Source: Clostridiales bacterium (GTDB lineage Bacteria > Bacillota > Clostridia > Oscillospirales > UBA644). Taken from it: DNA of 34,757 bases. Made by a program: the position numbers and the translations under genes. This document shows, one piece after another, positions 15,257-25,035 of this stretch; position 1 is the first letter of the stretch; each line of letters starts with the position of its first letter. The stretch spans positions 1 to 34,757 of the forward strand of contig JAEEJO010000023.1 in assembly GCA_016281915.1 (NCBI GenBank), given 5' to 3'. Below the pieces are notes generated by a model. The model saw only the letters and a list, made by a program, of their open reading frames with translations, was not told where the DNA came from and did not search any database.

Positions 15257-15285
15257 TTGACTTTACTTATATATTTTGATATAAT
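15257..15285 (+). promoter_or_regulatory. Promoter of the V-ATPase operon
   Basis: TTGACT (15257-15262), 17 bp, TATAAT (15280-15285), followed by AAGGAGG (15326-15332). It is the only clear promoter before 27.3 kb on this strand. Confidence 0.8.
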
Positions 15286-15339
15286 TATTCAAGATACAGA
15301 TATTTACGCTTACCGAAAAAAACCGAAGGAGGTTGTTTG

Positions 15340-15711
15340 ATGTCTGTAAATAACGACAACGGTCTCATTATCGAACCCGAAGCAGGCGACAAGGCGGTCG
15401 AAGTTATAAAGCTTATCGCCCGCGCCGAGGACTCAGGAAGAAAACGCCGTGAATTTGCCGAATCCGAAGCAAAACTCATTGTCAGCGAGGCTTCCGAAAA
15501 AGCCGAAAAGTCAGCGGCGTTCGAGAAGGCAAAGGCCGAAGAAAAAATTAAAAAGATCAAAGAGCTCACCGAACAGAAGGGCAGAGAGCTTGCGATAAAT
15601 ATTCTCACACAGGTCAATGAAGAGTGTGACGAGCTCAAACAGAACGCCCGCGAAAACAAGCAGGACGCTCTTGCCGCCGTCGTTGAAAGGATCGTGAACG
15701 AATGGCGATAG
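15340..15711 (+). CDS. ntpF: V-type ATPase peripheral stalk subunit (NtpF / G-H type)
   Basis: The 123-aa product is almost entirely a charged heptad coiled coil (DSGRKRREFAESEAKLIVSE, AEKSAAFEKAKAEEKIKKIK, EERELAINIL-like tract). It pairs with subunit E to form the outer stalk that links the catalytic head to subunit I. Sequence conservation in this subunit is low; the call relies on length, coiled coil and first position in the ntp order. ATG 15340 is placed 7 bp after AAGGAGG; a TTG directly before it is less likely. The end overlaps the subunit I start by 10 bp. Confidence 0.8.
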   Translation: MSVNNDNGLIIEPEAGDKAVEVIKLIARAEDSGRKRREFAESEAKLIVSEASEKAEKSAAFEKAKAEEKIKKIKELTEQKGRELAINILTQVNEECDELKQNARENKQDALAAVVERIVNEWR

Positions 15712-17663
15712 TCAGGATGAAAAAAGTCACCGTCGTTGCCATGGCTGAAGATAAGCAGGCGGTTCTCAACGATCTTATGTGGCTTTCCGCAGTGGATGTC
15801 AGCCCTCTTTCCGAAAAACTCGAAGACGCCGAAATGGCGGCCATCGTGAGCGCCGATAACGTTTCTGAAAGTCTCGATGTGATAAATGACAATATCTCGC
15901 TGCTTTCGCAGGCGCTGAAAACTTATCGTCTTTATTCAACAGAAAAACGCTCGCTCTTCACCCCTTATCAGGTGCTTTCCCGCGCCGACTTTGAAGCGTT
16001 TCCAGATAAAGAGGAAAAACTTCTTTCCAACGCCCGAAATGCGCTGCGGGCGGAAGCGGAGCTCAATTCCGTAAAAGCTGAAGAGAACAGACTTGACGCT
16101 CTTGTCCAGCGTCTCAGCCCGTGGAAAGCGCTTCCTTTCAGACTGAACGAACCGGTTGCGGATAAAATGTCATATTTCTTCGGTTCCATGCCTCTGAAAT
16201 CGGATATAACGTCGGTAACGGAAGGGATAATCGGTCCGGATGAGGAAAAGGCCGCAGCGTGGACCGAATGCCTTGCGAAAGATAAGGCATATTCCTACTG
16301 TCTCGTTATCTGTCTTGCAAGTCAGGAACGGCAGTTGCTTTCCGCTCTTGCCGAAAAAGGCTTTTCAAGAATTTCTTTTCCCGATCTTCGCGGAACTGTA
16401 TTGCAGAATATCGAAAAGATCGAAAAAAGAAAAGAGGAGCTTTCGGAAAAAAGGGACGCGGCTGTCAAACAGCTGAAAAAATATGCCGAGGATCTATCCG
16501 AAGTAGAAAAATCAATAGATATACTGTCAAATAACGCCCGGCTTACCGCTGTCCGGGAAAAAATACTCAATACTCAGTCGGCGTTCGTCCTTCAGGGATG
16601 GGCTCCCGTTGACAGGGTTGACGAGGTTGGAACGCTTCTTGAAAAATACGGTGCGTTTTTCTTTTCCGAAGATCCTTCACACGATGAAGAACCTCCGATC
16701 AAGCTTAAAAACGCCAAAATCGTTCAGCCGTTTGAACCGATCACGGAAATGTTCGCTCTGCCTACTTACAGGGGGCTTGACCCAAACTTTATGGTCGCGC
16801 CGTTCTATTTCCTTTTCTTCGGCATGATGCTTTCGGACGCGGGATACGGACTGCTTCTCGCAATAGGCGGATTTCTTATTCTCAAATTCACTAATATCCG
16901 CGGTTCGATGAGAAAAATGATCAAAATGTTCGCAATGTGCGGCATTTCAACCGTCGTCTGGGGTTTCCTGTTCGGAACTTTCTTCGGCGACGCAGTCGGC
17001 GTTATCTCGTCAACTTTCTTCGGCAGCGATCTTGTTTTGCCGCCGCTCTGGTTTGACCCGGTAAGCGATCCGATAACGCTTCTTATCGTTTCGTTCGTCG
17101 TCGGCTTTATACACATCATGGTCGGTCTCGGCCTGAAAATGTATATGCTGATACGCGACGGACATTACTTCTCGGCGATCTTTGACGTCGGCTGCTGGAT
17201 GATCCTGCTTGCAGGTATTCCGGTCCTGCTTTTCAGCGCCCCGATAGGAATCATCATTGTCGCTGCGGGCGCACTCGGACTTATAGTTACGCAGGGACGC
17301 GATAAAAAGGGCATACTCGGCAAGATAATAGGGGGCGTAGGAAGTCTTTACGGCATAACCGGATATATGTCCGATATCCTTTCATATTCACGTATTCTCG
17401 CTCTCGGTCTTTCTGCCGGAGTAATAGGCAGCGTTTTCAACAAGCTGGGTTCTCTGGGCGGAGCCAATATCGTAGGAGTAATTCTTTTCATAGTGATATT
17501 CACGATAGGTCACGTTCTTAATCTCGCGCTGAGCACTCTCGGCGCATACGTTCACGCATCACGTCTTCAGTTTATAGAATTCTTCTCGAAATTCTATGAA
17601 AGCGGAGGACGCAAATTCGATGAATTCGGAATACAGCTGAAGTATACCGAACTCGGTCAGTAA
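15702..17663 (+). CDS. ntpI: V-type ATPase subunit I (membrane stator, a subunit)
   Basis: The 653-aa subunit forms the ion half-channels against the K ring. The N-terminal cytosolic part (~1-340) begins MAIVRMKKVTVVAMAEDKQA and contains long coiled coils (ENIEKIEKRKEELSEKRDAA). The C-terminal half (~355-640) carries about seven membrane helices, with the family motifs LPTYRGLDPNFMVAPFYFLF, FFGMMLSDAGYGLLL, GFLFGTFFGD, VVGFIHIMVGLG, GYMSDILSYSRILALGLS and AYVHASRLQFIEFFSKFYES. SYSRILAL contains the essential channel arginine. Its start overlaps ntpF, and GAAAGG lies 11 bp upstream. Confidence 0.97.
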   Translation: MAIVRMKKVTVVAMAEDKQAVLNDLMWLSAVDVSPLSEKLEDAEMAAIVSADNVSESLDVINDNISLLSQALKTYRLYSTEKRSLFTPYQVLSRADFEAFPDKEEKLLSNARNALRAEAELNSVKAEENRLDALVQRLSPWKALPFRLNEPVADKMSYFFGSMPLKSDITSVTEGIIGPDEEKAAAWTECLAKDKAYSYCLVICLASQERQLLSALAEKGFSRISFPDLRGTVLQNIEKIEKRKEELSEKRDAAVKQLKKYAEDLSEVEKSIDILSNNARLTAVREKILNTQSAFVLQGWAPVDRVDEVGTLLEKYGAFFFSEDPSHDEEPPIKLKNAKIVQPFEPITEMFALPTYRGLDPNFMVAPFYFLFFGMMLSDAGYGLLLAIGGFLILKFTNIRGSMRKMIKMFAMCGISTVVWGFLFGTFFGDAVGVISSTFFGSDLVLPPLWFDPVSDPITLLIVSFVVGFIHIMVGLGLKMYMLIRDGHYFSAIFDVGCWMILLAGIPVLLFSAPIGIIIVAAGALGLIVTQGRDKKGILGKIIGGVGSLYGITGYMSDILSYSRILALGLSAGVIGSVFNKLGSLGGANIVGVILFIVIFTIGHVLNLALSTLGAYVHASRLQFIEFFSKFYESGGRKFDEFGIQLKYTELGQ

Positions 17664-17707
17664 AATAAAAATCATTAATCACGTAAATAAATTCGGAGGT
17701 TTTTACC

Positions 17708-18244
17708 ATGAATCCCACACTTAACCCTGGTCTCGAAACTGTTGCCGAAACAGTAAACGCATTTGCATTTCTTGAAAGCGGACTGTTCTGGGGATTTCTC
17801 GGAGCCGCACTTTGTGCTCTCCTCGCATTTATCGGTTCGGCAAGAGGCGTAAACATTGCAGGCGAAGCTGCTGCAGGTCTCGTAACGGAAGATCCTTCCA
17901 TGTTCGGTAAGATCGTCATTATCGAAAACCTTCCCGCAACACAGGCTATATACGGTCTTCTTATCGCTTTCGTGGCAGTCAGCAAACTCGGTCTTTTCGC
18001 TCCAGAGCTCGCCGAAGTCTCTCTTCTTCAGGGCGCCCTCCTCTTCCTTGCATGCATGCCCATGGGCATAGTCGGACTTATTTCCGCTATTTATCAGGGA
18101 CGCACGGCAGCCGCAACGATAAGCATTCTTACAAAAAACCCGAACGAGACTTCAAAATGTATCCTTATCACCGCGATGGTCGAAACTTTCGCCATTTTCG
18201 CTCTTCTTATCTCGTTCCTTCTTGTTAACTTCATCATCAAATAA
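17708..18244 (+). CDS. ntpK: V-type ATPase rotor subunit K, Na+-binding type
   Basis: The 178-aa proteolipid has four membrane helices, a duplicated c subunit with one ion carboxylate. The residues that bind Na+ in Enterococcus hirae NtpK are all found: LPATQAIY supplies Leu75, Thr78, Gln79 and Tyr82 (NtpK L61, T64, Q65, Y68), IYQGRTAAA supplies Gln130 (Q110) and AMVETFAI supplies Glu159 (E139). The offsets are constant (14 in the first hairpin, 20 in the second), so the alignment is gap-free in each half. This points to sodium rather than proton coupling. An extra ~14-20 residues lie at the N-terminus and in the interhelical loop. GGAGG at 17696-17700 precedes the ATG by 7 bp. Confidence 0.97.
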   Translation: MNPTLNPGLETVAETVNAFAFLESGLFWGFLGAALCALLAFIGSARGVNIAGEAAAGLVTEDPSMFGKIVIIENLPATQAIYGLLIAFVAVSKLGLFAPELAEVSLLQGALLFLACMPMGIVGLISAIYQGRTAAATISILTKNPNETSKCILITAMVETFAIFALLISFLLVNFIIK

Positions 18245-18255
18245 GGAAAAATAAA

Positions 18256-18843
18256 ATGGGAATAGATAACATTCTCGAGCGCATAGCCGTAGACGCCGAA
18301 AAAAACGCGGAAGATATAACTTCAGAAGCGCGCAAAAAGGCTACGGAACTTTACGCGGAGCGAACTGCCGAAGCAAAAACGGAAAGTTCGGCTCTGATAG
18401 ATGCGGCTGAAAAAGAAGCGATAGATACCATAAACCACATCAGAAGCACGGCTTCTCTTGAATCGAGAAAGCTCGTACTCGCAGCAAAAAGAGACGTCAT
18501 CGACGAAGTTTTCGACGAGATACCTTCGGCGTTCCGCAGAATGCCGAGAGACGAATATGCGTCGTTCCTCGCAGGTGTCGCGGTCAGGTCTTCTGAAAAG
18601 GGTACGCTCTATTTTGCAAATGCGGATTTTGAGGTGGCAGACAAGGTAAAAGAGCTTCTGAAAGACAAGCCTCAGTATAAGGTCGCCAAAACTACGGTTA
18701 AGGATATAAACAGCGGCTTTTGCATCAAATACGAAAACGTAAAAATCAACTGTTCGATCGACTCGATCGTCGAAACCATGCGGCCCGAGCTTGAGGCGAT
18801 AGTTGTTTCCAGACTTTTCCCTGACAACACGGAGAAAAAATGA
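18256..18843 (+). CDS. ntpE: V-type ATPase subunit E (peripheral stalk)
   Basis: The 195-aa product has an N-terminal coiled coil (LERIAVDAEKNAEDITSEAR, TAEAKTESSALIDAAEKEAI) and a globular C-terminal domain with the family pattern (ESRKLVLAAKRDVIDEVFDE, MPRDEYASFLAG, GFCIKYENVKINCSIDSIVE, LEAIVVSRLF). It forms the EG stalk with NtpF and docks on the A3B3 head. AAGGA precedes the ATG by 8 bp. The stop overlaps the next start (ATGA). Confidence 0.95.
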   Translation: MGIDNILERIAVDAEKNAEDITSEARKKATELYAERTAEAKTESSALIDAAEKEAIDTINHIRSTASLESRKLVLAAKRDVIDEVFDEIPSAFRRMPRDEYASFLAGVAVRSSEKGTLYFANADFEVADKVKELLKDKPQYKVAKTTVKDINSGFCIKYENVKINCSIDSIVETMRPELEAIVVSRLFPDNTEKK

Positions 18844-19841
18844 GCAGATATAAAGATACGGATTATCTTAATATTTCAATGCGTATAAAATACCTCGAAG
18901 CCCGTCTTATGGGCGCCGAGACGTTTACGCGGGTCCTCTCCTGCAAAACTCCCGAAGATTCTCTGTCCTTTATCTGTGACCGCCTGGGTGTTGAAAGCTC
19001 TTCATTGACATCGGCTTTTGATTTTGAATCGCTCATCGACGCAGAAGAGAAAAACGTGTCCGAATTCCTTCGCAAAAACGTGCCGGATCCCACGCTCATA
19101 GATATTTTTGATATTCGTCGCGATTTTATGAATATCAAGGCGCTTATCAAGGCGGAAATAAGAAACATATCTCCCGACCCGCTGCTCGTTTTCGGCGGAA
19201 CGCTTACCAAGGACGAGATAAAAAAGGCATTCGTGCATAAAAACGAAAAAGTGCTTGACGGCTACTTTATGTCTGCGGTGAATTCCGCGAACAAGGTATA
19301 CGCTCAAACGGCCGATCCGCAGAAAATAGATCTTGTCTGCGACAGGCTCTGCTTTGAATGTCTTAAGTCCGCCGCGGATAAATCACCGTTCGGCTTTGTG
19401 TCGGAGTTTTTCGGAACGAGAACGGATATAATCAATATCCTTTCTCTCATCCGTCAGAAACTTATGGGTAAAGATCGCGATTTCTTCGGCGAAACGGTTA
19501 TTCCCGGAGGAAAACTTTTTTCGGAAAGCGATCTTTCGGGTCATTACTCCCGTCCTTTGTCGGAATTCGTCGAATATCTTTCGCATACCGGTTATGCGTC
19601 GATAACCGAGGGCTTCGATATCTCATCACCGGATCCCTCACAGCTTGAAAAAAATGCCGACAGATTTATCTGCAAACTCATTAATGAGCTCAGAAAAACG
19701 CCCTTCGGACCTCAGGTAGTTGCAGGATATATACTTGCGAAAGAGTATGAAATCAAAAATATAAGGATCGCTATGTCCGGCATAGTGTCGGGACAGGAAA
19801 GCGATGAGATAAAAGAAAGACTGAGGCTGGGTTATGAATAG
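18840..19841 (+). CDS. ntpC: V-type ATPase subunit C (central stalk socket, AC39/d)
   Basis: The 333-aa, mostly helical protein matches the AC39 family. It begins SRYKDTDYLNISMRIKYLEA with RLMGAETFTRVL, has DIFDIRRDFMNIKALIKAEI in the middle, and ends GPQVVAGYILAKEYEIKNIR with IAMSGIVSGQ, the conserved C-terminal signature. It sits as a funnel between the K ring and the D-F central shaft. It overlaps ntpE by 4 bp and ntpG by 8 bp. Confidence 0.95.
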   Translation: MSRYKDTDYLNISMRIKYLEARLMGAETFTRVLSCKTPEDSLSFICDRLGVESSSLTSAFDFESLIDAEEKNVSEFLRKNVPDPTLIDIFDIRRDFMNIKALIKAEIRNISPDPLLVFGGTLTKDEIKKAFVHKNEKVLDGYFMSAVNSANKVYAQTADPQKIDLVCDRLCFECLKSAADKSPFGFVSEFFGTRTDIINILSLIRQKLMGKDRDFFGETVIPGGKLFSESDLSGHYSRPLSEFVEYLSHTGYASITEGFDISSPDPSQLEKNADRFICKLINELRKTPFGPQVVAGYILAKEYEIKNIRIAMSGIVSGQESDEIKERLRLGYE

Positions 19842-20157
19842 AATTGCCTGTGTCGGTGACAGAGACAGTGTTCGCGGCTTTATGGCTATAGGCTTTGAGG
19901 TCCATACCGCCGATACGCTTCAGGAAGCGGAAAAAACCGTCAGGGCTCTTGCCGATTCCGAAAACGTCTATCCGATTATTTTTGTCACCGAAGAATATTA
20001 CAACGGCATGAAACATCTTATATCCGCATACGCCGAAAAAGTCGTTCCCGCAATAATATCGATCCCCGGCAAAAACGGATCGCAGGGAACCGGTCTTGCC
20101 GCCGTAAAGGAACTTACCGAAAAGGCGATCGGCGCGGATATTGCCCTTAATTCTTAA
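19834..20157 (+). CDS. ntpG: V-type ATPase subunit F (central stalk; NtpG in Enterococcus naming)
   Basis: The 107-aa product starts [20 protein letters not shown] and shows the alternating Rossmann-like pattern of subunit F ([31 protein letters not shown] then [13 protein letters not shown]). It binds subunit D to form the rotating shaft and can modulate ATPase activity. The ATG overlaps the end of ntpC, implying translational coupling. Confidence 0.95.
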   Translation: MNRIACVGDRDSVRGFMAIGFEVHTADTLQEAEKTVRALADSENVYPIIFVTEEYYNGMKHLISAYAEKVVPAIISIPGKNGSQGTGLAAVKELTEKAIGADIALNS

Positions 20158-20179
20158 CAAACTATCAAGGAGTTTTACA

Positions 20180-21967
20180 ATGGCAGCGAATAACGCAGAA
20201 GGAAGAATAATCAAAGTCGCAGGACCTCTCGTTGTTGCGGAAGGTATGGGCGGCGCGAATATGTTTGATGTCGTTCGTGTCGGTAAATCGCGCCTTATAG
20301 GCGAGATAATCGAGATGCGCGGCGACAAAGCGTCAATACAGGTATATGAAGAAACTGCGGGACTCGGTCCGGGCGACGAAGTCGTTTCCACGGACATGCA
20401 GCTGTCCGTAGAGCTCGGTCCCGGTCTTATAAAGAATATTTACGACGGTATCCAGAGACCTCTCGAGGCGATCCGAGAAAAATGCGGCGCTCTTATAGAA
20501 AGGGGCATAGACGTTCCTGCACTTAACCGCGACGTTTACTGGGATTTTGAAGCATCGCTCAAAATAGGCGACACCGTAAAACCGGGTGACATCGTCGGCA
20601 TTGTTCGGGAAACTCCGGTATTCGTTCATAAAATAATGGTTCCGCCCGACGTCGAAGGCGAGATCATATATATCAAATCCGGCTCATATACTGTAAACCA
20701 GATGGTCGCAAAAGTAAAGAAATCCGACGGCGATTCAGTTGAAATAAAGCTTTTGCAGCGCTGGCCCGTAAGAAAAGCAAGACCGTATAAATCCAAAATG
20801 GCTCCCGGCAGACCGTTTATAACCGGTCAGAGATCTGTAGACACATTCTTCCCGCTCGCAAAGGGCGGTACGGCATGCGTTCCCGGACCGTTCGGAAGCG
20901 GCAAAACCGTTGTGCAGCACCAGCTCGCAAAATGGTCTGACGTTGACATAGTTGTATATATCGGCTGCGGCGAACGCGGAAACGAAATGACGGATGTTCT
21001 TCGCGAATTCCCTGAAATAATCGACCCGCGCACCGGTCAGAGCCTTATGAACAGAACCGTTCTTATCGCAAATACCTCTGATATGCCCGTTGCTGCCCGC
21101 GAAGCGTCTATTTACACAGGTATAACCATTGCCGAGTATTTCCGCGATATGGGTTACGACGTTGCAATCATGGCAGACTCCACTTCACGCTGGGCAGAAG
21201 CTCTTCGTGAAATATCCGGACGACTCGAAGAAATGCCTGGAGAGGAAGGTTATCCCGCATACCTCACTTCCCGTCTTGCTCAGTTCTATGAGCGTGCAGG
21301 TCACGTCAACTGCCTCGGTTCTGATGGCAGAGAAGGCAGTATCTCCGCAATAGGCGCCGTTTCTCCTGCCGGCGGAGATCTTTCCGACCCCGTAGCGCAG
21401 GCAACGATGCGAATAGTCAAAGTATTCTGGGGTCTTGACTCATCCCTCGCTTACAGACGTCATTTCCCCGCAATCAACTGGCTCAATTCATACTCCCTTT
21501 ATTATGATAAAATAGCGGATTATATTACTTCAAACAACGCTCCGGACTGGAAAAAGCAGTCGTCACGCGCACTGAAGCTTCTTCAGATCGAAAGCGAACT
21601 CGAGGAAATCGTTAAGCTTGTCGGTATCGATGCGCTTTCAGCATCAGACCGTCTTACAATGGAAACTGCAAAGTCGATCCGTGAAGACTACCTTCAGCAG
21701 GATGCCATGAGTCCAGACGACTCTTATTCTTCGCTTTATAAGCAGAACGCGATCCTTACGCTTATTATGAATTATAACAAAAAGGCTTCGGACGCTCTTG
21801 CGGCAGGCGCAGATCTTGAGAAACTAATAAGCACTCCCGTAAGAGATAAAATCGCTCATATGAAGGACGTTCCCGAAGCAGATATTTCCGCGGAATTCGG
21901 AAAAGTATCAAAACAGCTTGATGAAGAGATCGATAATATTCTCAGATCTAAGGAGGTCGACGAATAA
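20180..21967 (+). CDS. ntpA: V-type ATPase catalytic subunit A
   Basis: The 595-aa catalytic nucleotide-binding subunit has Walker A GPFGSGKT at residues 236-243, preceded by [20 protein letters not shown], and catalytic-site tracts [36 protein letters not shown] and [18 protein letters not shown]. The A-specific non-homologous insert lies at ~115-200. Length is normal. I chose the ATG at 20180 ([16 protein letters not shown]) because AAGGAG is 7 bp upstream; the frame also contains a TTG at 20141, but that lies in the preceding gene. The stop TAA overlaps the ATG of ntpB (TAATG). Confidence 0.98.
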   Translation: MAANNAEGRIIKVAGPLVVAEGMGGANMFDVVRVGKSRLIGEIIEMRGDKASIQVYEETAGLGPGDEVVSTDMQLSVELGPGLIKNIYDGIQRPLEAIREKCGALIERGIDVPALNRDVYWDFEASLKIGDTVKPGDIVGIVRETPVFVHKIMVPPDVEGEIIYIKSGSYTVNQMVAKVKKSDGDSVEIKLLQRWPVRKARPYKSKMAPGRPFITGQRSVDTFFPLAKGGTACVPGPFGSGKTVVQHQLAKWSDVDIVVYIGCGERGNEMTDVLREFPEIIDPRTGQSLMNRTVLIANTSDMPVAAREASIYTGITIAEYFRDMGYDVAIMADSTSRWAEALREISGRLEEMPGEEGYPAYLTSRLAQFYERAGHVNCLGSDGREGSISAIGAVSPAGGDLSDPVAQATMRIVKVFWGLDSSLAYRRHFPAINWLNSYSLYYDKIADYITSNNAPDWKKQSSRALKLLQIESELEEIVKLVGIDALSASDRLTMETAKSIREDYLQQDAMSPDDSYSSLYKQNAILTLIMNYNKKASDALAAGADLEKLISTPVRDKIAHMKDVPEADISAEFGKVSKQLDEEIDNILRSKEVDE

Positions 21968-23346
21968 TGTATAAGGAATACAAATCGATTCAGGAAGTCG
22001 CCGGCCCTCTTATGGTCGTACGCAACGTTTCGGGCGTAACATACGGCGAACTCGGTGAAATACGCACACAGACAGGCGAAATACGCCGCTGCAAAGTTCT
22101 TGAAGTCAACGGCACTGATGCCGTCGTCCAGCTTTTTGATTCATCGGCTGGTATGAACCTTTCCGAAAGCTCTGTCCGTTTCCTCGGCACGGGTATCGAA
22201 TTCGGCGTTTCTCCCGATATCCTCGGCAGAATTTTTGACGGTCTGGGCAGACCCATAGACAATGCCGTTCCCGTAATAGCCGAAAAAATGATGGATATAA
22301 ACGGCGTTCCGATGAACCCCGCATCAAGAAACTATCCTTCAGAATTCATACAGACAGGTGTTTCAGCCATCGACGGTCTGAATACTCTCGTTCGCGGTCA
22401 GAAGCTTCCCATCTTCTCCGGATCCGGCCTTCCTCACGCAAACCTTGCGGCTCAGATAGCAAGACAGGCGAAAGTTCTCGGAACAGACTCCAAATTTGCC
22501 GTTGTCTTTGCCGCTGTCGGCATAACTTTCGAAGAGGCGGACTTCTTTATCTCCGACTTCAAACGGACCGGAGCAATCGACAGGACCGTGCTTTTTATCA
22601 ATCTTTCGTCAGACTCTGCAATCGCGCGTATCTCTACGCCGCGAGTTGCTCTTACAGCTGCGGAATATCTCGCTTTTGACCTCGGCATGCACGTACTTGT
22701 AATCATGACGGATATAACCAACTATGCCGAAGCAGTCCGTGAAGTTTCAGCGGCAAGAAAAGAAGTCCCGGGCAGACGTGGTTATCCCGGATATATGTAT
22801 ACAGACCTTGCAACCATGTATGAGCGCGCAGGCAGAAGAATAGGAAGCGAAGGTTCCATAACCATGATCCCCATTCTTACCATGCCCGAAGACGATAAAA
22901 CTCATCCAATCCCCGACCTTACCGGATACATCACTGAAGGTCAGATCATTCTTTCGAGAGAGCTTTACAAAAAAGGCGTCACTCCGCCGATTGACGTTCT
23001 TCCGTCACTCTCGCGTCTTAAAGACAAAGGTATAGGCGCGGGCAAGACAAGAGAGGACCATGCAAACACCATGAACCAGCTTTTTGCATGCTACGCAAGA
23101 GGCAAAGAGGCAAAAGAGCTTATGGTTATCCTCGGTGAAGCGGCGCTCACGCCGATAGACCGCATATATGCGAAATTTGCCGATGAGTTTGAAGAGAAAT
23201 ACGTAAACCAGGGCTATGATACCGACAGATCCATAGAAGAAACGCTCAACCTCGGCTGGGAACTGCTTTCCGTATTCCCCCGATCCGAGCTGAAACGTAT
23301 CAAACAGCCTATATACGATAAATACGCAAAGAAAAAAGAAGACTGA
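21967..23346 (+). CDS. ntpB: V-type ATPase regulatory subunit B
   Basis: The 459-aa subunit alternates with A in the head. It begins [18 protein letters not shown] and contains [24 protein letters not shown] sequence (here [12 protein letters not shown]), the degenerate P-loop [19 protein letters not shown], and [39 protein letters not shown] and [19 protein letters not shown]. The absence of a canonical Walker A is normal for subunit B, which has a nucleotide-interface but non-catalytic role. It overlaps ntpA by one base. Confidence 0.98.
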   Translation: MYKEYKSIQEVAGPLMVVRNVSGVTYGELGEIRTQTGEIRRCKVLEVNGTDAVVQLFDSSAGMNLSESSVRFLGTGIEFGVSPDILGRIFDGLGRPIDNAVPVIAEKMMDINGVPMNPASRNYPSEFIQTGVSAIDGLNTLVRGQKLPIFSGSGLPHANLAAQIARQAKVLGTDSKFAVVFAAVGITFEEADFFISDFKRTGAIDRTVLFINLSSDSAIARISTPRVALTAAEYLAFDLGMHVLVIMTDITNYAEAVREVSAARKEVPGRRGYPGYMYTDLATMYERAGRRIGSEGSITMIPILTMPEDDKTHPIPDLTGYITEGQIILSRELYKKGVTPPIDVLPSLSRLKDKGIGAGKTREDHANTMNQLFACYARGKEAKELMVILGEAALTPIDRIYAKFADEFEEKYVNQGYDTDRSIEETLNLGWELLSVFPRSELKRIKQPIYDKYAKKKED

Positions 23347-23382
23347 AACCGCCGATCTTAAATATATCTTTCGGAGATAAAA

Positions 23383-24039
23383 ATGGCAACAGTAATGAAG
23401 GTAAACCCGACCCGAATGGAGCTGTCAAAGCTTAAAAAAAGGCTGAAAACAGCCCGCCGGGGTCATAAACTTCTTAAAGACAAACGCGACGAAATGGTCA
23501 AGCAGTTCCTTGAGCTTGTGAGAAAAAACAGGGAACTGCGCGCATCTGTGGAAGAAAAACTGAAACAGGTTCATACATATTTTTCCGTCGCGTCCGCAAC
23601 CATGTCTTCGCAGGCAGTGGAAGAGGCTCTTATTTGTCCAAAGCAGGAAGTTACGCTTGAAAACGATACAAAAAACATCATGAGCGTTATCGTGCCCAGG
23701 TTTGAGTATTCAATGACGGGCAGCGATTCCGATATTTACTCATACGGTTTTGTTACTACAACAGCCGAGCTTGACGTTGCCGTAGGTGCGCTTTCAAACA
23801 TATTACCTCAGCTCGTCGAGCTTGCAGAAACTGAAAAAAGCGTTCAGCTCCTTGCTTCGGAGATAGAAAAAACAAGACGTCGCGTCAACGCTCTTGAACA
23901 TGTTATGATCCCCAACCTCGAAGTAACTGTCAAAAGCATAGTAATGAAGCTTGATGAAAACGAAAGAGGCAACATAACGCGCCTGATGAAGGTAAAGGAT
24001 ATGATGATAGCCGAATCAAGGCATGAGTCTTCTGTATGA
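23383..24039 (+). CDS. ntpD: V-type ATPase subunit D (central shaft)
   Basis: The 218-aa product begins MATVMKVNPTRMELSKLKKR with LKTARRGHKLLKDKRDEMVK, the hallmark N-terminal helix of subunit D. The C-terminal helix (EIEKTRRRVNALEHVMIPNL, then KLDENERGNITRLMKVKD) is also characteristic. The two helices form the antiparallel coiled coil that rotates inside A3B3. GGAG lies 6 bp before the ATG. The stop overlaps the lipoate ligase start (ATGA), so transcription clearly continues into non-ATPase genes. Confidence 0.97.
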   Translation: MATVMKVNPTRMELSKLKKRLKTARRGHKLLKDKRDEMVKQFLELVRKNRELRASVEEKLKQVHTYFSVASATMSSQAVEEALICPKQEVTLENDTKNIMSVIVPRFEYSMTGSDSDIYSYGFVTTTAELDVAVGALSNILPQLVELAETEKSVQLLASEIEKTRRRVNALEHVMIPNLEVTVKSIVMKLDENERGNITRLMKVKDMMIAESRHESSV

Positions 24040-25022
24040 CAAGGCTTATCGTTCTTGATTCCGTTGAACCCGAATTCAATCTTGCTGCCGAGGAATACCT
24101 GTTTTCAAAAACAAGTGACTGTTTCGTGATGCTATGGCAGAATAAAAACTCCGTCATAATCGGCAGAAACCAGAATACGCTCGCGGAAATAAACAAAGAA
24201 GCCATCGAAAAATACGGCATCTCCGTCGTTCGCAGAATAACCGGCGGCGGCGCCGTTTTTCATGACCTCGGAAATATCAATTATTCCGTAATATCAAATT
24301 CTTCTGCAAACGAAGGCATAGATTTCGAAAAATATGTTTTCCCGATCAGAAAAGCCCTTTTATCTGTCGGTGTGAAGACAGAATTCTCAGGCAGGAACGA
24401 CATTCTTGTCAACGGCTGTAAAATATCCGGAAATGCGCAGCATATTTCGGACGGCCGCATTCTGCATCACGGAACGCTTCTGTTTTCGTCCGATCTTGAT
24501 ATGATGGCTGAAGTTCTGAGAGTAAACGAAGAAAAAATAAGGTCGAAGGCTATCCGCTCCGTTCGCTCACGTGTAGCGAATATCTCCGATTTTTTGCCAT
24601 CCTCATCCGGTATCGACGTGAAGCGGTTCAGGGAGAGATTATATGACTGCTATTTGAAGAATCCCGACTGCGTCCCTTCGGTCCTGATGGAAAATGAAGT
24701 AAGAGATATAAACGCTCTTGCCGATTCAAAATACCGCACGTGGAAATGGAATTACGGCGATTCACAGAAGTATTCCTTCTCATCCTCCGCATATCTTTCC
24801 TGCGGAATGGTGGAGGTCAGGCTCGATATCTCTGACGGAATAATAACCGCCGCGGATATTTTCGGGGACTTCTTTTCTCTTCGTCCGAAAGAAGAATTCA
24901 TTTCTTCTCTTATCGGCACAGAACACAGCAGGAGCGCGCTGACCGCTCTTTTCGAAAAAACGGATGTCGGCAAATATTTTATCGGAATTAAAAAAGACGA
25001 ACTGATTCGTTGTTTTTTTTAG
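24036..25022 (+). CDS. lplA: Lipoate-protein ligase A
   Basis: The 328-aa enzyme activates lipoate with ATP and attaches it to a lysine of lipoyl domains (2-oxoacid dehydrogenases, GcvH). The large domain shows NLAAEEYLF, MLWQNKNSVIIGRNQN, the lipoate-binding motif VVRRITGGGAVFHDLGN (66-80), and NGCKISGNAQH with catalytic Lys129. The C-terminal accessory domain (~245-328, YSFSSSAYLSCGMVEVRLDI ... TDVGKYFIGIK) is present, giving the length of a full LplA. No substrate protein is encoded nearby. It overlaps ntpD by 4 bp, so it is the tenth gene of the ATPase transcription unit. Confidence 0.93.
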   Translation: MTRLIVLDSVEPEFNLAAEEYLFSKTSDCFVMLWQNKNSVIIGRNQNTLAEINKEAIEKYGISVVRRITGGGAVFHDLGNINYSVISNSSANEGIDFEKYVFPIRKALLSVGVKTEFSGRNDILVNGCKISGNAQHISDGRILHHGTLLFSSDLDMMAEVLRVNEEKIRSKAIRSVRSRVANISDFLPSSSGIDVKRFRERLYDCYLKNPDCVPSVLMENEVRDINALADSKYRTWKWNYGDSQKYSFSSSAYLSCGMVEVRLDISDGIITAADIFGDFFSLRPKEEFISSLIGTEHSRSALTALFEKTDVGKYFIGIKKDELIRCFF

Positions 25023-25035
25023 GAGATATACACAG

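Noticed and set aside
19771..20397. Minus-strand 208-aa frame opposite the V-ATPase genes
   Set aside because: Subunits C, F and A on the plus strand fully account for this DNA.
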